From an uncultured Oscillospiraceae bacterium (GTDB lineage: Bacteria; Bacillota; Clostridia; Oscillospirales; Oscillospiraceae): DNA of 64,000 nucleotides. Shown here one piece after another: positions 1 through 8,125 of this stretch (its first letter is position 1; every line of letters starts with the position of its first letter). A program made the position numbers and the translations under genes. The stretch covers positions 124,001 to 188,000 of the forward strand of contig CAKUHU010000002.1 in NCBI GenBank assembly GCA_934659425.1, written 5' to 3'. The notes beneath the pieces were generated by a model. That model made no database searches. It was not told the DNA's origin and was given only the letters and a program-made list of their open reading frames with translations.

Positions 1-977
1 TCCCGTCCGGCGAAGGGGGAGTCGTTGACGGAGAAGGTCATCTCCATGGTGGGGGCAGAGATCTTGACAAACTCAATGGGTTCCACTGCGGAGGTGGTGC
101 AGATGGTGTCTCCAATGGTAATGTCGCCGATACCGCTCATGGCAATAATATTGCCCGCGGTGGCTGACTGGGCGGGAACTCTGGCCAGCCCGTCAAACTC
201 ATAGATGGCAGTGGCCTTGGCCTTTTGGGGAGCGGCGTCGGAGGTGTGGTAGTTGCACACGGCGATCTCGTCATTTTGCTTAATCGTGCCCCGCTCGATG
301 CGCCCAATGGCGATGCGGCCCACGAATTCGTTATAGTCAACGGAGGAGACCAGCATTTGGAAGGGGGCGTCCACATCGGCCTCCGGCGCGGGGATATAGT
401 CCAGTATGGTGTCGAAAAGGGGCTTGAGATCGGTGCCCGGTACATCGGGAGAGAAGGAGGCGGTGCCCTGTCGGCCAGAGCAGAACAGCATAGGGGAGTC
501 CAACTGCTCATCGGTAGCGTCCAGATCCAGCAGCAGCTCCAAGACCTCATCTACCACCTCGTGGATCCGCTGGTCGGGCCGGTCGATCTTGTTGACCACC
601 ACGATGACCCGGTGGCCCAGCTCCAAGGCTCTGGACAGCACGAAACGGGTCTGGGGCATGGGGCCCTCGGCGGCGTCCACCAGGAGGATGACGCCGTTGA
701 CCATCTTTAGGATGCGCTCCACCTCACCGCCGAAGTCGGCGTGGCCCGGCGTGTCCACGATATTGATCTTCACGTCCTGATAGTGGACGGCGGTATTCTT
801 GGCCAGAATGGTGATGCCCCGCTCCCGTTCCAGATCTCCGGAGTCCATGACCCGGTCCACGGTGGCCTGATTTTCCCGGTAGATGCCGCCCTGCTTGAGC
901 ATCTCATCCACCAGGGTGGTCTTGCCGTGGTCCACGTGGGCGATGATGGCGACATTTCGTAAATGCTGGTCTTGCAT
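1..977 (-). CDS. typA: Ribosome-binding GTPase TypA/BipA (partial, C-terminus outside window)
   Basis: BipA/TypA is an EF-G-family GTPase that binds the 70S ribosome and supports 50S assembly and stress adaptation. The 325 codons in view hold the whole G domain: P-loop AHVDHGKTT at residues 13-21, switch I RGITI, DTPGHADF and NKIDRP, followed by the beta-barrel of domain II. The remaining roughly 280 residues of the usual 600 lie beyond the left edge. The ATG at 977 is chosen because GAGGTG sits just upstream and the protein then starts MQDQHLRNVAIIAHVDHG, as in the family. It follows cinA on the same strand after 117 bp containing a hairpin, so it may have its own transcript. The family call is firm. 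Confidence 0.95.
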   Translation of the reverse strand, partial: MQDQHLRNVAIIAHVDHGKTTLVDEMLKQGGIYRENQATVDRVMDSGDLERERGITILAKNTAVHYQDVKINIVDTPGHADFGGEVERILKMVNGVILLVDAAEGPMPQTRFVLSRALELGHRVIVVVNKIDRPDQRIHEVVDEVLELLLDLDATDEQLDSPMLFCSGRQGTASFSPDVPGTDLKPLFDTILDYIPAPEADVDAPFQMLVSSVDYNEFVGRIAIGRIERGTIKQNDEIAVCNYHTSDAAPQKAKATAIYEFDGLARVPAQSATAGNIIAMSGIGDITIGDTICTTSAVEPIEFVKISAPTMEMTFSVNDSPFAGR

Positions 978-1031
978 TTCTGCACCTCAAATCTCTTGCG
1001 ATGTAAAATTTCTCTTTATGAACAACCTAAA

Positions 1032-1078
1032 ATTTTACTCCAAAAAGGACTGGAAATCAACCCTTTTTGGAGTAAAAT
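1032..1078 (-). terminator. Perfect 17-bp inverted repeat between cinA and typA
   Basis: Arms at 1032-1048 and 1062-1078 are exactly complementary with a 13-nt loop. On the minus strand the structure follows the cinA stop and is trailed only by a short TTTT, so it is a weak intrinsic terminator or a leader structure for typA. The arms are A/T-rich at the base with a CC/GG tip. Confidence 0.5.
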
Positions 1079-1094
1079 GAGAGATAAAATGCGG

Positions 1095-2351
1095 TCAGAG
1101 GGGAAGATTGGTCAAATGCCGACGGACCAAGTCAAAGGCGTGGCTGGCCGCAACCTGTCGCACCCGGGTGCGGGGGCCGGCGGCGTGGACAGTGCGGACG
1201 TGGGTCCCGCCCTCCCAGGCCAGGGACACATAGACAAGGCCCACCGGGTTGCCCCGGTCATCGGGGGCCGGCCCCGCAACGCCGGTGACAGACACGGCCA
1301 GATCCGCGCCGGCGGCTCGCCGGACGCCTTGGGCCATAGCCTGTGCCACGCTCTGGGACACCGCGCCGTGTTCCTCCAAAAGGGCCTGGGGCACGCCTAA
1401 GATGCCCGCCTTCACTTCATTGGTATAGCTCACTACGCCGCCCTTGAAGACGGCGGAAGCGCCCGGCAGGTCAGTGATCCGCTTGGCGATGAGGCCGCCG
1501 GTGCAGCTCTCCGCGGCGGCCAGGGTCAGGCCCTTGTCCTGGAGAAGATCCAGGCAGACCGCCTCCAAGGAGGGCACATCGGCACCATAGATGAGCGCTC
1601 CGAACTGCGCCCGGATCTCCTCCTCTACTGGGGCGATGAGAGCCTTGGCGGCGGATTCGTCGGCGGCCTTGGCAGTGATGCGCAGTTCCACCTCCCCCTC
1701 CTTGGCGTAGGGGGCCAGGGTGGGGTTGGACATGGCGTTCATCCTGTCCCGGAGCCGGCTCTCTACCGCCGATTCCCCCATGCCGAAGATCCGCAGGGAG
1801 CGGTTGAGGATGACCCCGTCAGTGAAGGCGGAGAGGAAGGGCACGGCCCGGGCGTGGAACATGGGGCCGCACTCGGAGGGCGGGCCGGGAAGCATGACTA
1901 CCCGAATGCCCCCGGCTTCAAATCCGCAGCCGGGGGCGGTGCCCCAGTCGTTTTGGAAGGGGGTGCAGCCCTCTGGAAGATAGGCCTGCTGATAGTTATT
2001 CTCAGTCATTTTTCCGCTGTCTGGGTGGAGCCTTTTGAAGTAGGACTCCATCCGCTGGGCCGCCTCGTCGTTGTAGATCAGCTTTTTTCCAAAGGCATCG
2101 GCCAAGACGTTTTTCGTCAAATCGTCGCAGGTGGGGCCCAGGCCTCCGGTGGTGATGATGATGTCGGCCCGGCCCTTGGCAATGTCCAGGGCCTCCCTAA
2201 GCCGCTGGGGATTGTCCCCCACCACAGTGTGGTAATAGACGTTGATGCCCAGGGCAGACAGCTCTTTGGAGATGGTCTGGGCGTCGGTGTTGGCGATATT
2301 GCCCAAAAGCAGCTCCGTTCCGACGGCGATGAGTTCGGCGATGTGAGACAT
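1095..2351 (-). CDS. cinA: CinA family protein (competence/damage-inducible, nicotinamide-nucleotide amidase)
   Basis: This 418-residue protein has the two-domain CinA layout. The N-terminal MoCF-like domain (about 1-170) contains IITTGGLGPTCDD and the start MSHIAELIAVGTELLLG. The C-terminal amidase domain (about 255-418) contains LAAAESCTGGLIAKRITD. In the family the C-terminal domain deamidates NMN in pyridine-nucleotide recycling, and the N-terminal domain can act as an ADP-ribose pyrophosphatase. The start is supported by GGGAGGG upstream. In many Firmicutes cinA sits near recA, but recA is not next to it here. The upstream region carries two hairpins described separately. Confidence 0.93.
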   Translation of the reverse strand: MSHIAELIAVGTELLLGNIANTDAQTISKELSALGINVYYHTVVGDNPQRLREALDIAKGRADIIITTGGLGPTCDDLTKNVLADAFGKKLIYNDEAAQRMESYFKRLHPDSGKMTENNYQQAYLPEGCTPFQNDWGTAPGCGFEAGGIRVVMLPGPPSECGPMFHARAVPFLSAFTDGVILNRSLRIFGMGESAVESRLRDRMNAMSNPTLAPYAKEGEVELRITAKAADESAAKALIAPVEEEIRAQFGALIYGADVPSLEAVCLDLLQDKGLTLAAAESCTGGLIAKRITDLPGASAVFKGGVVSYTNEVKAGILGVPQALLEEHGAVSQSVAQAMAQGVRRAAGADLAVSVTGVAGPAPDDRGNPVGLVYVSLAWEGGTHVRTVHAAGPRTRVRQVAASHAFDLVRRHLTNLPL

Positions 2352-2390
2352 GGACGGTTCCCTCCCTGATCGGATAAGTTGTCCATCATG

Positions 2391-2468
2391 ATACCACAGG
2401 CCCGGAGGGCCGTTGTGGTATGACAGTGTAGTCGGGTATCATAATCACTTTATGATTATTATACCACA
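2391..2468 (-). promoter_or_regulatory. Two hairpins with repeated ATACCACA motif in the cinA leader
   Basis: Hairpin one pairs ATACCACA (2391-2398) with TGTGGTAT (2414-2421). Hairpin two pairs 2435-2447 with 2452-2464 with one mismatch. ATACCACA recurs as a direct repeat at 2461-2468. A TATAAT on the minus strand (forward 2458-2463) could be the -10 of cinA, which would place both hairpins in or over the leader. No good -35 is seen. Confidence 0.4.
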
Positions 2469-2488
2469 AATCAATAAAAAGGAGAAAA

Positions 2489-2522
2489 TAAAAAAGGGCC
2501 CGGGAGATTTTTTCCCGGGCCC
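2489..2522 (-). terminator. Intrinsic terminator after the Ltp-domain pseudogene
   Basis: A 10-bp GC stem, GGGCCCGGGA (2496-2505) with TCCCGGGCCC (2513-2522), is followed on the minus strand by a T-rich run (A-run 2489-2495 on the plus strand). It lies 7 bp after the stop of the broken gene at 2529. Confidence 0.88.
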
Positions 2523-2528
2523 AATGGT

Positions 2529-2945
2529 TCAATCCAGATGGGCGATGGCGTAGTCGGCTTGCTCGGCAGTAAAGTGCTCGCCATATTCGGAGGTGAGTTG
2601 GTTATAAATGCCGGCCTTGGACATGTGCATCGTATCGCTGTATGACTTTGCCTTGCGTAGGGCGGAGCGATATTCTGAAGGGACGGCAGGATCTTCAACG
2701 GGAGTCGGCTCCTGGGTCTCTGAAGGCAAGGCTGCCGGAGCACTGACCTTAGTGGGAGTGGAAGGGACGGGAGTTTTCTTTGAATTTCCGCCAAAGGCAA
2801 TGACCAAAACGACCGCGATGAAAGTCCGAAACTACCATTTTTGAAAGAAGGGCTTCCTGTTTTTTGCTCCGCAATGAGGACAGATTTTGGTGTTGGAGGC
2901 AATTTCCTGACCACAGGAACTGCAAGATTTCATATTATCTTTCAT
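2529..2945 (-). pseudogene. Zinc-ribbon/TM/Ltp-domain protein interrupted by an in-frame TAG
   Basis: Reading from an ATG at 2945 with AGGAGGAG upstream gives a zinc ribbon (CSSCGQ, then CPHCGAKN; residues 8-28), then Lys/Phe-rich linker FFQKW, a TAG at codon 38 (2834-2832), a hydrophobic segment FIAVVLVIAFGG, and an Ltp (host cell surface-exposed lipoprotein) domain containing ALRKAKSYSDTMHMSKAGIY and ending YAIAHLD. The frame is open before and after the TAG, so a single nonsense change (most simply TGG to TAG) explains it. Ltp domains occur in phage superinfection-exclusion lipoproteins and in small membrane proteins of Firmicutes. A downstream TTG (2807) could start a shortened product but has no good ribosome site. 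Strong SD, intact frame and terminator suggest a recent break. Confidence 0.8.
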
Positions 2946-3071
2946 AAGGCTCCTCCTTTTCTCTATATTCCCACTTTACCATGGGACATAAATACAATAT
3001 CTTTTTTATATAATATTAGTTTATATTAATTGGCGAGACTATCACAAATACGATTGGTTGAGGTGATAGTA

Positions 3072-3365
3072 TTGCGCATAAGGATTCGGAGGGCCAGGGA
3101 AGAGGCGGGCTACACGCGGGAGCGGTTTGCGGAGTTGCTGGACGTGAGTGTATCCTATCTGGCAGCGGTGGAGCTGGGGCGGACAGGAGTATCACTGAAG
3201 ACCCTGACGGCTATTTGCCGTCTGCTGGGCTTGTCCGCCGATTATGTGATATTTGGAGAGGAAAGAACTGGAGACGCACAGCTTTTGGATAAGCTGAGGC
3301 GTTTGGACGAAAAGTATCTGCCCCTGGTAGACAGTGTTATCACCCAACTGCTGGCCCTAAAATGA
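3072..3365 (+). CDS. XRE-family helix-turn-helix regulator
   Basis: A 97-residue DNA-binding protein with a Cro/CI-type HTH at about 3-60: RRAREEAGYTRERFAELLDVS, then YLAAVELGRTGVSLKTLTAIC. The C-terminal tail (LLDKLRRLDEKYLPLVDSVITQLL) looks like a dimerising helix. The frame opens earlier at a TTG (3030), but TTG 3072 is preferred because AGGTGAT lies 4 bases before it and the HTH begins right after. A TATAAT at 3009-3014 fits a -10; no good -35 is visible. It is divergent from the broken Ltp gene, which is a possible target. The target itself cannot be read from the sequence. Confidence 0.85.
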   Translation: MRIRIRRAREEAGYTRERFAELLDVSVSYLAAVELGRTGVSLKTLTAICRLLGLSADYVIFGEERTGDAQLLDKLRRLDEKYLPLVDSVITQLLALK

Positions 3366-3383
3366 AAAGGCGGGCCGCCTTTT
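3365..3383. terminator. Short bidirectional hairpin between convergent XRE gene and thiI
   Basis: AAAAGGCGG (3365-3373) and CCGCCTTTT (3375-3383) are complementary around one base. It overlaps the XRE stop and precedes the thiI stop, so it can act in both directions. The T/A tails are only four bases long. Confidence 0.6.
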
Positions 3384-3403
3384 GCGTTCCCTCTGAACCT
3401 TAC

Positions 3404-4579
3404 TTACTCTACGCTGATATGGATGCGCTCAATGCCGTCCGCTGCCGCTTTCACCATGGCCTCCACGTCCAGCTTGGCCTCGGCCCGCTCACACTCGGCC
3501 ACCGTGGGCTTCAGCTTGGGGTGCTTGGGGGTGAAAACGGTACAGCAGTCCTCATAGGGGAGGATGGAGGTCTCAAAGGCGCCGATCTTCCGGGAGATAC
3601 GGATGATCTCCTCCTTATCCATGCCCACCACCGGGCGGAAAATGGGCAGCGCGGTGACGGAGCCGGTGCACTGCATGGCTTCCATGGTCTGGCTGGCCAC
3701 CTGGCCCAGGCTCTCCCCGGTGATCAGAGCCCCCGCCCCGGTGCGGCGGGCTACCTCGGCGGAAATGCGCATCATGAACCGGCGCATGAGGATGGTGAAC
3801 AGCTCCTCGGGGCAGGAGCGGCGCAGCTCCTCCTGGATGGCGGTGAAGGGGACCACGTGGACCACCAGGCGGCCAGTCCAGGGGGTCAGGATCTTGGCCA
3901 GATCCAGCACCTTCTGCTTGGCTTCCTGGGAGGTGTAGGGATAGGAGAAGAAGTGGACCATCTCCAGGCACAGTCCCCGCTTGGCCATCATCCAGGAGGC
4001 CACGGGGGAGTCGATGCCGCCGGAGAGGAGGCTTACCGCCCGGCCTCCCATGCCTACAGGCAGGCCGCCGGCCCCCGGCTCGGTATTGCCGTGGACGAAG
4101 GCGGCGTCATCCCGCACTTCCACGTAGACGGTCAGGTCTGGGTGGTGCATGTCGGCGGTCAGGTGGGGGTAGGCATCGTCCAGCTCTCCGCCCAGGTATT
4201 GGGCCAGTTGGATGGAGTTCAGGGGAAAGGCCTTGTCAGAGCGCTTACACTCCACCTTGAAGGTCTTGACGGAGCGAAGCTGGGGGTCCAGGAACTCCTT
4301 CACGGCGGAGAGCATGGCGTTCTTGTCCTTCTCGCAGGCCCGGCATCGGCAGACGCCTACGGCGCCGAAGACTTTCTTCATGGCCTCGAAAGCGCCATCC
4401 ATGTCGCACTCGTCAGACAGGGGCTCCACATAGGTGATGGACTGCTTGGTGGTGACCTGAAAGGAGCCGTAGGTGTGCAGCCGCCGTTTGGCGTTTGACA
4501 TGAGCTTTTCTTCAAAATTTCGGCGATTTAAGCCCTTCAGGACCAGCTCGCCCAACTTTAAAAGAATGATCTCGTTCAT
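3404..4579 (-). CDS. thiI: tRNA 4-thiouridine sulfurtransferase ThiI
   Basis: ThiI adenylates U8 of tRNA and transfers sulfur to form 4-thiouridine; it can also feed thiamine thiazole synthesis. The 391-residue protein begins with the NFLD/THUMP region (MNEIILLKLGELVLKGLNRRNFE, THUMP to about 170) and then the PP-loop AANH domain with SGGIDSPVASW near residue 185. It lacks the C-terminal rhodanese domain of the enterobacterial enzyme, as is usual in Firmicutes. AAGGAAGATCACCC precedes the ATG. The cysteine desulfurase often found beside it in Bacillus is absent from this window. Confidence 0.95.
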   Translation of the reverse strand: MNEIILLKLGELVLKGLNRRNFEEKLMSNAKRRLHTYGSFQVTTKQSITYVEPLSDECDMDGAFEAMKKVFGAVGVCRCRACEKDKNAMLSAVKEFLDPQLRSVKTFKVECKRSDKAFPLNSIQLAQYLGGELDDAYPHLTADMHHPDLTVYVEVRDDAAFVHGNTEPGAGGLPVGMGGRAVSLLSGGIDSPVASWMMAKRGLCLEMVHFFSYPYTSQEAKQKVLDLAKILTPWTGRLVVHVVPFTAIQEELRRSCPEELFTILMRRFMMRISAEVARRTGAGALITGESLGQVASQTMEAMQCTGSVTALPIFRPVVGMDKEEIIRISRKIGAFETSILPYEDCCTVFTPKHPKLKPTVAECERAEAKLDVEAMVKAAADGIERIHISVE

Positions 4580-4816
4580 GGGTGATCTTCCTTTCCGTAA
4601 AAATCAGTTTGCATAACTGCTATTTTAGTATAGAATGGGCGCAGAAGCAAGCAAAACTCAGAAAGAGATCCCGGCGAAGGCCCCGTTGACATATCCCTGT
4701 TTTTTGAGATATACTAAACAAAATTTGTCCCGCCTTCGCGGCTGTGGGGGCTCTGGGGAGAGGCCCCGCAGTCTGGAGGGGGATCTGACCAAGGCTTCAT
4801 GGAAAGGAGAGGCTCT

Positions 4817-5293
4817 ATGGTACTGCCGTATTATTTGCTCGCCCTGGTCCTGGCGGTGCTGGACCAGCTTGTCAAGTTCTGGGTCCGTTCCCATATCTCT
4901 TTGGGACAGTCCATCCCCTTTATTCCCGGGCTGATGGATCTGGCCTACATCCAGAACACCGGTGCGGCCTTCTCCAGCTTCGCGGGCTTTACCTGGCTGC
5001 TGGCAGTGGTGTCCCTGGCGGCATCCGTGGTGGTGGCGGTTCTGCTGTGGAGGGGGTTTTTCCCCGGAAAATGGGGAAAGCTCTCCCTCTCGCTCATCTT
5101 GGCCGGGGCGGTGGGCAATCTCATCGATCGGGTCTTTTTGGGGTTTGTCACCGATATGTTTCAGACCACCTTCATCCAGTTTGCAGTCTTCAACGTGGCC
5201 GATATCTGCGTGGTGGTGGGGGGCATTCTCATGGTGGTTTATGTGGCCTTCTGCTGGGACAGGGACAGGGGGATCCCCCATGACGCCCCTTGA
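4817..5293 (+). CDS. lspA: Lipoprotein signal peptidase (SPase II)
   Basis: LspA is an aspartyl membrane protease that removes signal peptides from diacylated prolipoproteins. Four hydrophobic segments are visible, starting LPYYLLALVLAVLDQLVKFWV. The conserved motifs are IQNTGAAFS, then GAVGNLIDRVFLGFVTDM and FNVADICVVVGG, with catalytic Asp in the last two. An ATG at 4799 is in frame, but AAAGGAGAGG directly before the ATG at 4817 and the start of the first membrane helix favour 4817 (158 aa). Its last 14 bases overlap the start of rluD. Two predicted lipoproteins in this window (6219 and 23469) are possible substrates. Confidence 0.94.
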   Translation: MVLPYYLLALVLAVLDQLVKFWVRSHISLGQSIPFIPGLMDLAYIQNTGAAFSSFAGFTWLLAVVSLAASVVVAVLLWRGFFPGKWGKLSLSLILAGAVGNLIDRVFLGFVTDMFQTTFIQFAVFNVADICVVVGGILMVVYVAFCWDRDRGIPHDAP

Positions 5294-6188
5294 GCTCACC
5301 GCCGACCGGGAGGGGGAGCGGGCGGACCAGTTCCTCTCCCGGGTCATCCCCGGCCTGACCCGCTCTGGGGCCCAGAAGCTTTTGGAGGACGGGGCGGCGC
5401 TCTGCGACGGGCAAAGGGTGAAAAAGAACCGGAAGACAGTCTGCGGCGAGACCTATGTGCTCACCCTTCCCAACCCTGCGCCCGCGGAGGCGGTGCCCCA
5501 AGACATCCCCTTGCAGGTGGCCTATGAGGATGCGGATGTGATCGTGGTCGATAAGCCGGTGGGGATGGTGGTCCACCCGGCACCCGGCCATCCGGACGGC
5601 ACACTTGTCAACGCACTGTTATATCACTGCAAAAATAGCCTGTCTGGAATCAATGGACAGCTTCGACCCGGCATTGTCCACCGCATCGACCGGGATACCT
5701 CGGGGCTTATCATCGCTGCAAAAAATGACGCCGCCCACCTGTCCCTGGCCGCCCAGTTGGAGGATCACAGCTTGTACCGGGAGTACCACGCTGTGGTGAT
5801 GGGGACTTTGCGAGAGGACGCGGGCACGGTGGACGCCCCCATCGGCCGCCACCCGGTGGACCGGAAGAAAATGGCGGTGGATCCCCCAAAGGGCCGGCGG
5901 GCGGTCACCCACTGGGAGGTGCTGGCGCGCTATCCCGGCCGCACCTATGTGAAGTGCCGGCTGGAGACGGGGCGCACCCATCAGATTCGGGTCCACATGG
6001 CCTCCATTGGACATCCTCTGCTGGGAGATGTGGTCTACGGCTCCAAAAAACCGGTGCCCGGCCTGGCGGGGCAGTGCCTCCACGCCAAGAGGCTGTCCTT
6101 TGTCCATCCCCGGACGGGGAAGCGGGTGACGGTAGAGTGCGAGCTGCCCGATTGGTTTCAGACTGTGCTGAAGCGGCTGGAGAGATGA
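5280..6188 (+). CDS. rluD: RluA-family 23S rRNA pseudouridine synthase (RluD type)
   Basis: A 302-residue pseudouridine synthase. An N-terminal S4 RNA-binding domain (about 12-75, with ADQFLSRVIPGLTRSGAQKL) precedes the catalytic domain with HRIDRDTSGLIIAAKN, where the Asp of RIDRDTSGL is catalytic, and GRTHQIRVHMASIGHPLLGD. The ATG at 5280 overlaps the 3' end of lspA, the order lspA-rluD being common in Firmicutes. The frame is open far upstream, but only this start gives the S4 domain its usual position. The exact rRNA target is inferred from the family. Confidence 0.93.
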   Translation: MTPLELTADREGERADQFLSRVIPGLTRSGAQKLLEDGAALCDGQRVKKNRKTVCGETYVLTLPNPAPAEAVPQDIPLQVAYEDADVIVVDKPVGMVVHPAPGHPDGTLVNALLYHCKNSLSGINGQLRPGIVHRIDRDTSGLIIAAKNDAAHLSLAAQLEDHSLYREYHAVVMGTLREDAGTVDAPIGRHPVDRKKMAVDPPKGRRAVTHWEVLARYPGRTYVKCRLETGRTHQIRVHMASIGHPLLGDVVYGSKKPVPGLAGQCLHAKRLSFVHPRTGKRVTVECELPDWFQTVLKRLER

Positions 6189-6218
6189 GAGCGTTCCGCC
6201 GCCGCAGGGAGGGGTTTT

Positions 6219-7211
6219 GTGAAAAAAGCATTGCTGATGATGGTGGGGCTTGCCCTTGTGCTGTCCGGCTGCGGCCGGGAGACGGCTGCGGCTTCTCCGC
6301 CTTTGGTGTCGGCGGAAGAAACGATGCCGCCGCTGCCGGAGAGTTGCATGCGTTATTACGATTTCGGGGAACGGGAGATCGAGACCCATGACCAGTCCAT
6401 CCCCCTGGCGGACAACGCTGCCGAGGCGGATCCCTGCTCATATAGTGTGTGGTATCAGGGGAGTTACCAAGGGCTGAAGATCAACCCCTTTGATGAGGGG
6501 CTGACTCTGGAGGAGCTTGTAGGGGATTATGTAAGACTGACTACCACAGACGGTTTATTTCTCTGGAATGGAGAGCGGTATGACTGTGCCCTTTTGACCG
6601 TCAATAACGGCTACGTCCCCAACCTGGTCCCCAACGAGAAAAACGCGGTCCTCTGGCTGGAATTGACCGGAGACTGCACTGCCGATGGCGGCGGCGAGGA
6701 GCTTGGCTGTTTCTCAGGCTTTAACACGGTGGTGATTTCGGGAACCGGGACACTGCGGATCGAGGGCTGCGGAATTGAATGCGGCGGGGGCAGCTTTCCC
6801 TTTCCGGCCCTGATTTTAAACGGGCCATCACTGAGCTGCAGCATCGTTTCCCTGACGGAGAACTTGCGGCAGGGGGATACGCCCACGCTCTGGGTGCGCG
6901 CCGGTGAGTTGGAGGCGCAGAATCTCTTTCTGACAGGGGATCTGTGCGTCAGCGGCGGGACGGCCACCGTGGAGACCGTCGACGGAGTGGAAAACGCAGT
7001 GTTCCGGGGAGGTACATTCAGGTGTGGGAGCTGGACGGAGACCGTGGTGCCCACCCTGATCCTCTCCGGCGGAGATGCGACCTGCACCGAATGGCTGCCT
7101 GTGGGGACGGTCATTGAGGCGGGGGCGGGGACCATCACCGCCAACGGCATCCGCTATTGGGATACCCTCCATGTATACGATGGGGGCAGCTTTGTAGATC
7201 TGATGGATTAG
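6219..7211 (+). CDS. Predicted lipoprotein of unknown function
   Basis: The 330-residue product starts at GTG 6219, four bases after GGGAGGGG, with a lipoprotein signal peptide KKALLMMVGLALVLSGC and the modified Cys at about 19. The first half has no family I recognise. The second half (about 165-330) is rich in Gly/Thr beta strands (VISGTGTLRIEGCG, LILNGPSLSC, LILSGGDAT), suggesting a right-handed beta-helix or carbohydrate-binding-like fold. It follows rluD by 30 bp and may share its transcript. Function is not assigned. Confidence 0.75.
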   Translation: MKKALLMMVGLALVLSGCGRETAAASPPLVSAEETMPPLPESCMRYYDFGEREIETHDQSIPLADNAAEADPCSYSVWYQGSYQGLKINPFDEGLTLEELVGDYVRLTTTDGLFLWNGERYDCALLTVNNGYVPNLVPNEKNAVLWLELTGDCTADGGGEELGCFSGFNTVVISGTGTLRIEGCGIECGGGSFPFPALILNGPSLSCSIVSLTENLRQGDTPTLWVRAGELEAQNLFLTGDLCVSGGTATVETVDGVENAVFRGGTFRCGSWTETVVPTLILSGGDATCTEWLPVGTVIEAGAGTITANGIRYWDTLHVYDGGSFVDLMD

Positions 7212-7293
7212 GGGAGACAGGTTTCCTTCTGCCCGCCAATCGGGGGGATCGGGCTGCCTTTCGGGATGCTGCCCCGTTCCGGGGTGAGGGTTT

Positions 7294-7331
7294 GAAGAAA
7301 AAAGAGGAGGGAGCCATCCAATGTCATTAAG
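7294..7331 (+). repeat. Left copy of composite inverted repeat bracketing the AT-rich island
   Basis: Two blocks are shared with the right end at 9281-9326 in the opposite orientation: a 22-nt block at 7294-7315 (complement of 9305-9326) and a 13-nt block CAATGTCATTAAG at 7319-7331 (complement of 9281-9293). Both blocks match exactly. They are separated by 3 nt here and 11 nt in the right copy. Confidence 0.85.
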
Positions 7332-7343
7332 CAAACCTAAAAA

Positions 7344-7397
7344 CCAGCCGTTAAGAGGTGAAAAGTTGTTTTTCACCCCTTAACGGCTGGCCTGTTT
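7344..7397 (+). terminator. Long hairpin, terminator-like
   Basis: Arms 7344-7364 and 7370-7390 pair over 21 bp with one mismatch and a 5-nt loop, followed by CCTGTTTTTA. It can end transcription of the lipoprotein gene, or be part of the left end of the island. Confidence 0.65.
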
Positions 7398-7609
7398 TTA
7401 TGCTAATGTTTTTAGTCAGTCATCAATTATTGAAGTTATTGCTACAAGTTTCTCCACTTATTTACATTTTCAGCTTTGATGTGTGGTCTAAACTAAATAT
7501 CAAGTGACAAGAATAACGAGCTGAGAGCAAAAGGTTTTTCAGTCTTATTTGCTGGGTAGTCACTCAAAAAAATGAGGGGGTGGGGGTATTGACTTCCACT
7601 CTCTCAACA

Positions 7610-7672
7610 CATTTATTTTTGGAAACCCCTGTTTTCACTGGTCAAAACAGGGGTTTCCAGAAAAAGAAATAC
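7610..7672. repeat. Long imperfect inverted repeat in the AT-rich island
   Basis: A perfect 15-bp stem (7621-7635 with 7644-7658, GGAAACCCCTGTTTT and its complement, 8-nt loop) extends outward through matching A/T-rich flanks, with a 2-nt bulge. There is no gene directly upstream on either strand that would need it as a terminator. Confidence 0.7.
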
Positions 7673-7690
7673 CGCTCTAACTTAATAGGA

Positions 7691-8125
7691 CATAGAAAAA
7701 TACTATGCCAGGGAATGATATGCCGTAAATATCAACAAGTCTTGCCAATACAGCAGAAATTAGCCCGCTTTTCACTTACAGGCGATAGAAAATGCTATCC
7801 GAAAAATCTCAACAAGTCTTGGATAATGCTGTAAAAATGGTGGGGTTATGTTTTTGAGGGCTGGGGATTTTCTGGAGAAATTTACCCGAAAAAAGTCATT
7901 TAGTTAAGAAACGATATTAAATCTTAACTTGCCAGAACGACGCATAAAAAATCGGATGAATTTTCTCTAAAATCCAATGTTGCAAGACATGGTTTTGAAT
8001 ACCTACATGAATATCAACCAGTCCTTGCTATGTCCAGGAAAATCGCTGAAATACGCTTGAGTAATGATAAACCAGAAAATACAACAAGTCGATGAAATGC
8101 AGGGAAAAGTGCTGTGATTTGCAGG
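7691..8125 (+). repeat. Four degenerate repeat units with core CAACAAGTCTTG
   Basis: Core sequences lie at 7733-7744 (CAACAAGTCTTG), 7810-7821 (same), 8015-8027 (CAACCAGTCCTTG) and 8082-8090 (CAACAAGTC). Each is followed by a related A-rich tract like CAGGAAAATCGCTG. The first two are preceded by small hairpins (CATAG...CTATG at 7691, GATAG...CTATC at 7784). Spacings are about 77, 205 and 67 nt. They lie directly upstream of the gene at 8211. Confidence 0.55.

Noticed and set aside
2832..2834. TAG as a pyrrolysine or recoded codon
   Set aside because: No pyl genes, suppressor tRNA or recoding structure are visible; a nonsense mutation is simpler.
7580..7834. 84-codon open frame in the AT-rich island
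   Set aside because: It runs through a long hairpin and the repeat units, and its translation shows no protein-like pattern.
7691..8125. Repeats considered as a CRISPR array
   Set aside because: The units are degenerate, spacing is irregular (67 to 205 nt), and no cas gene is in view.
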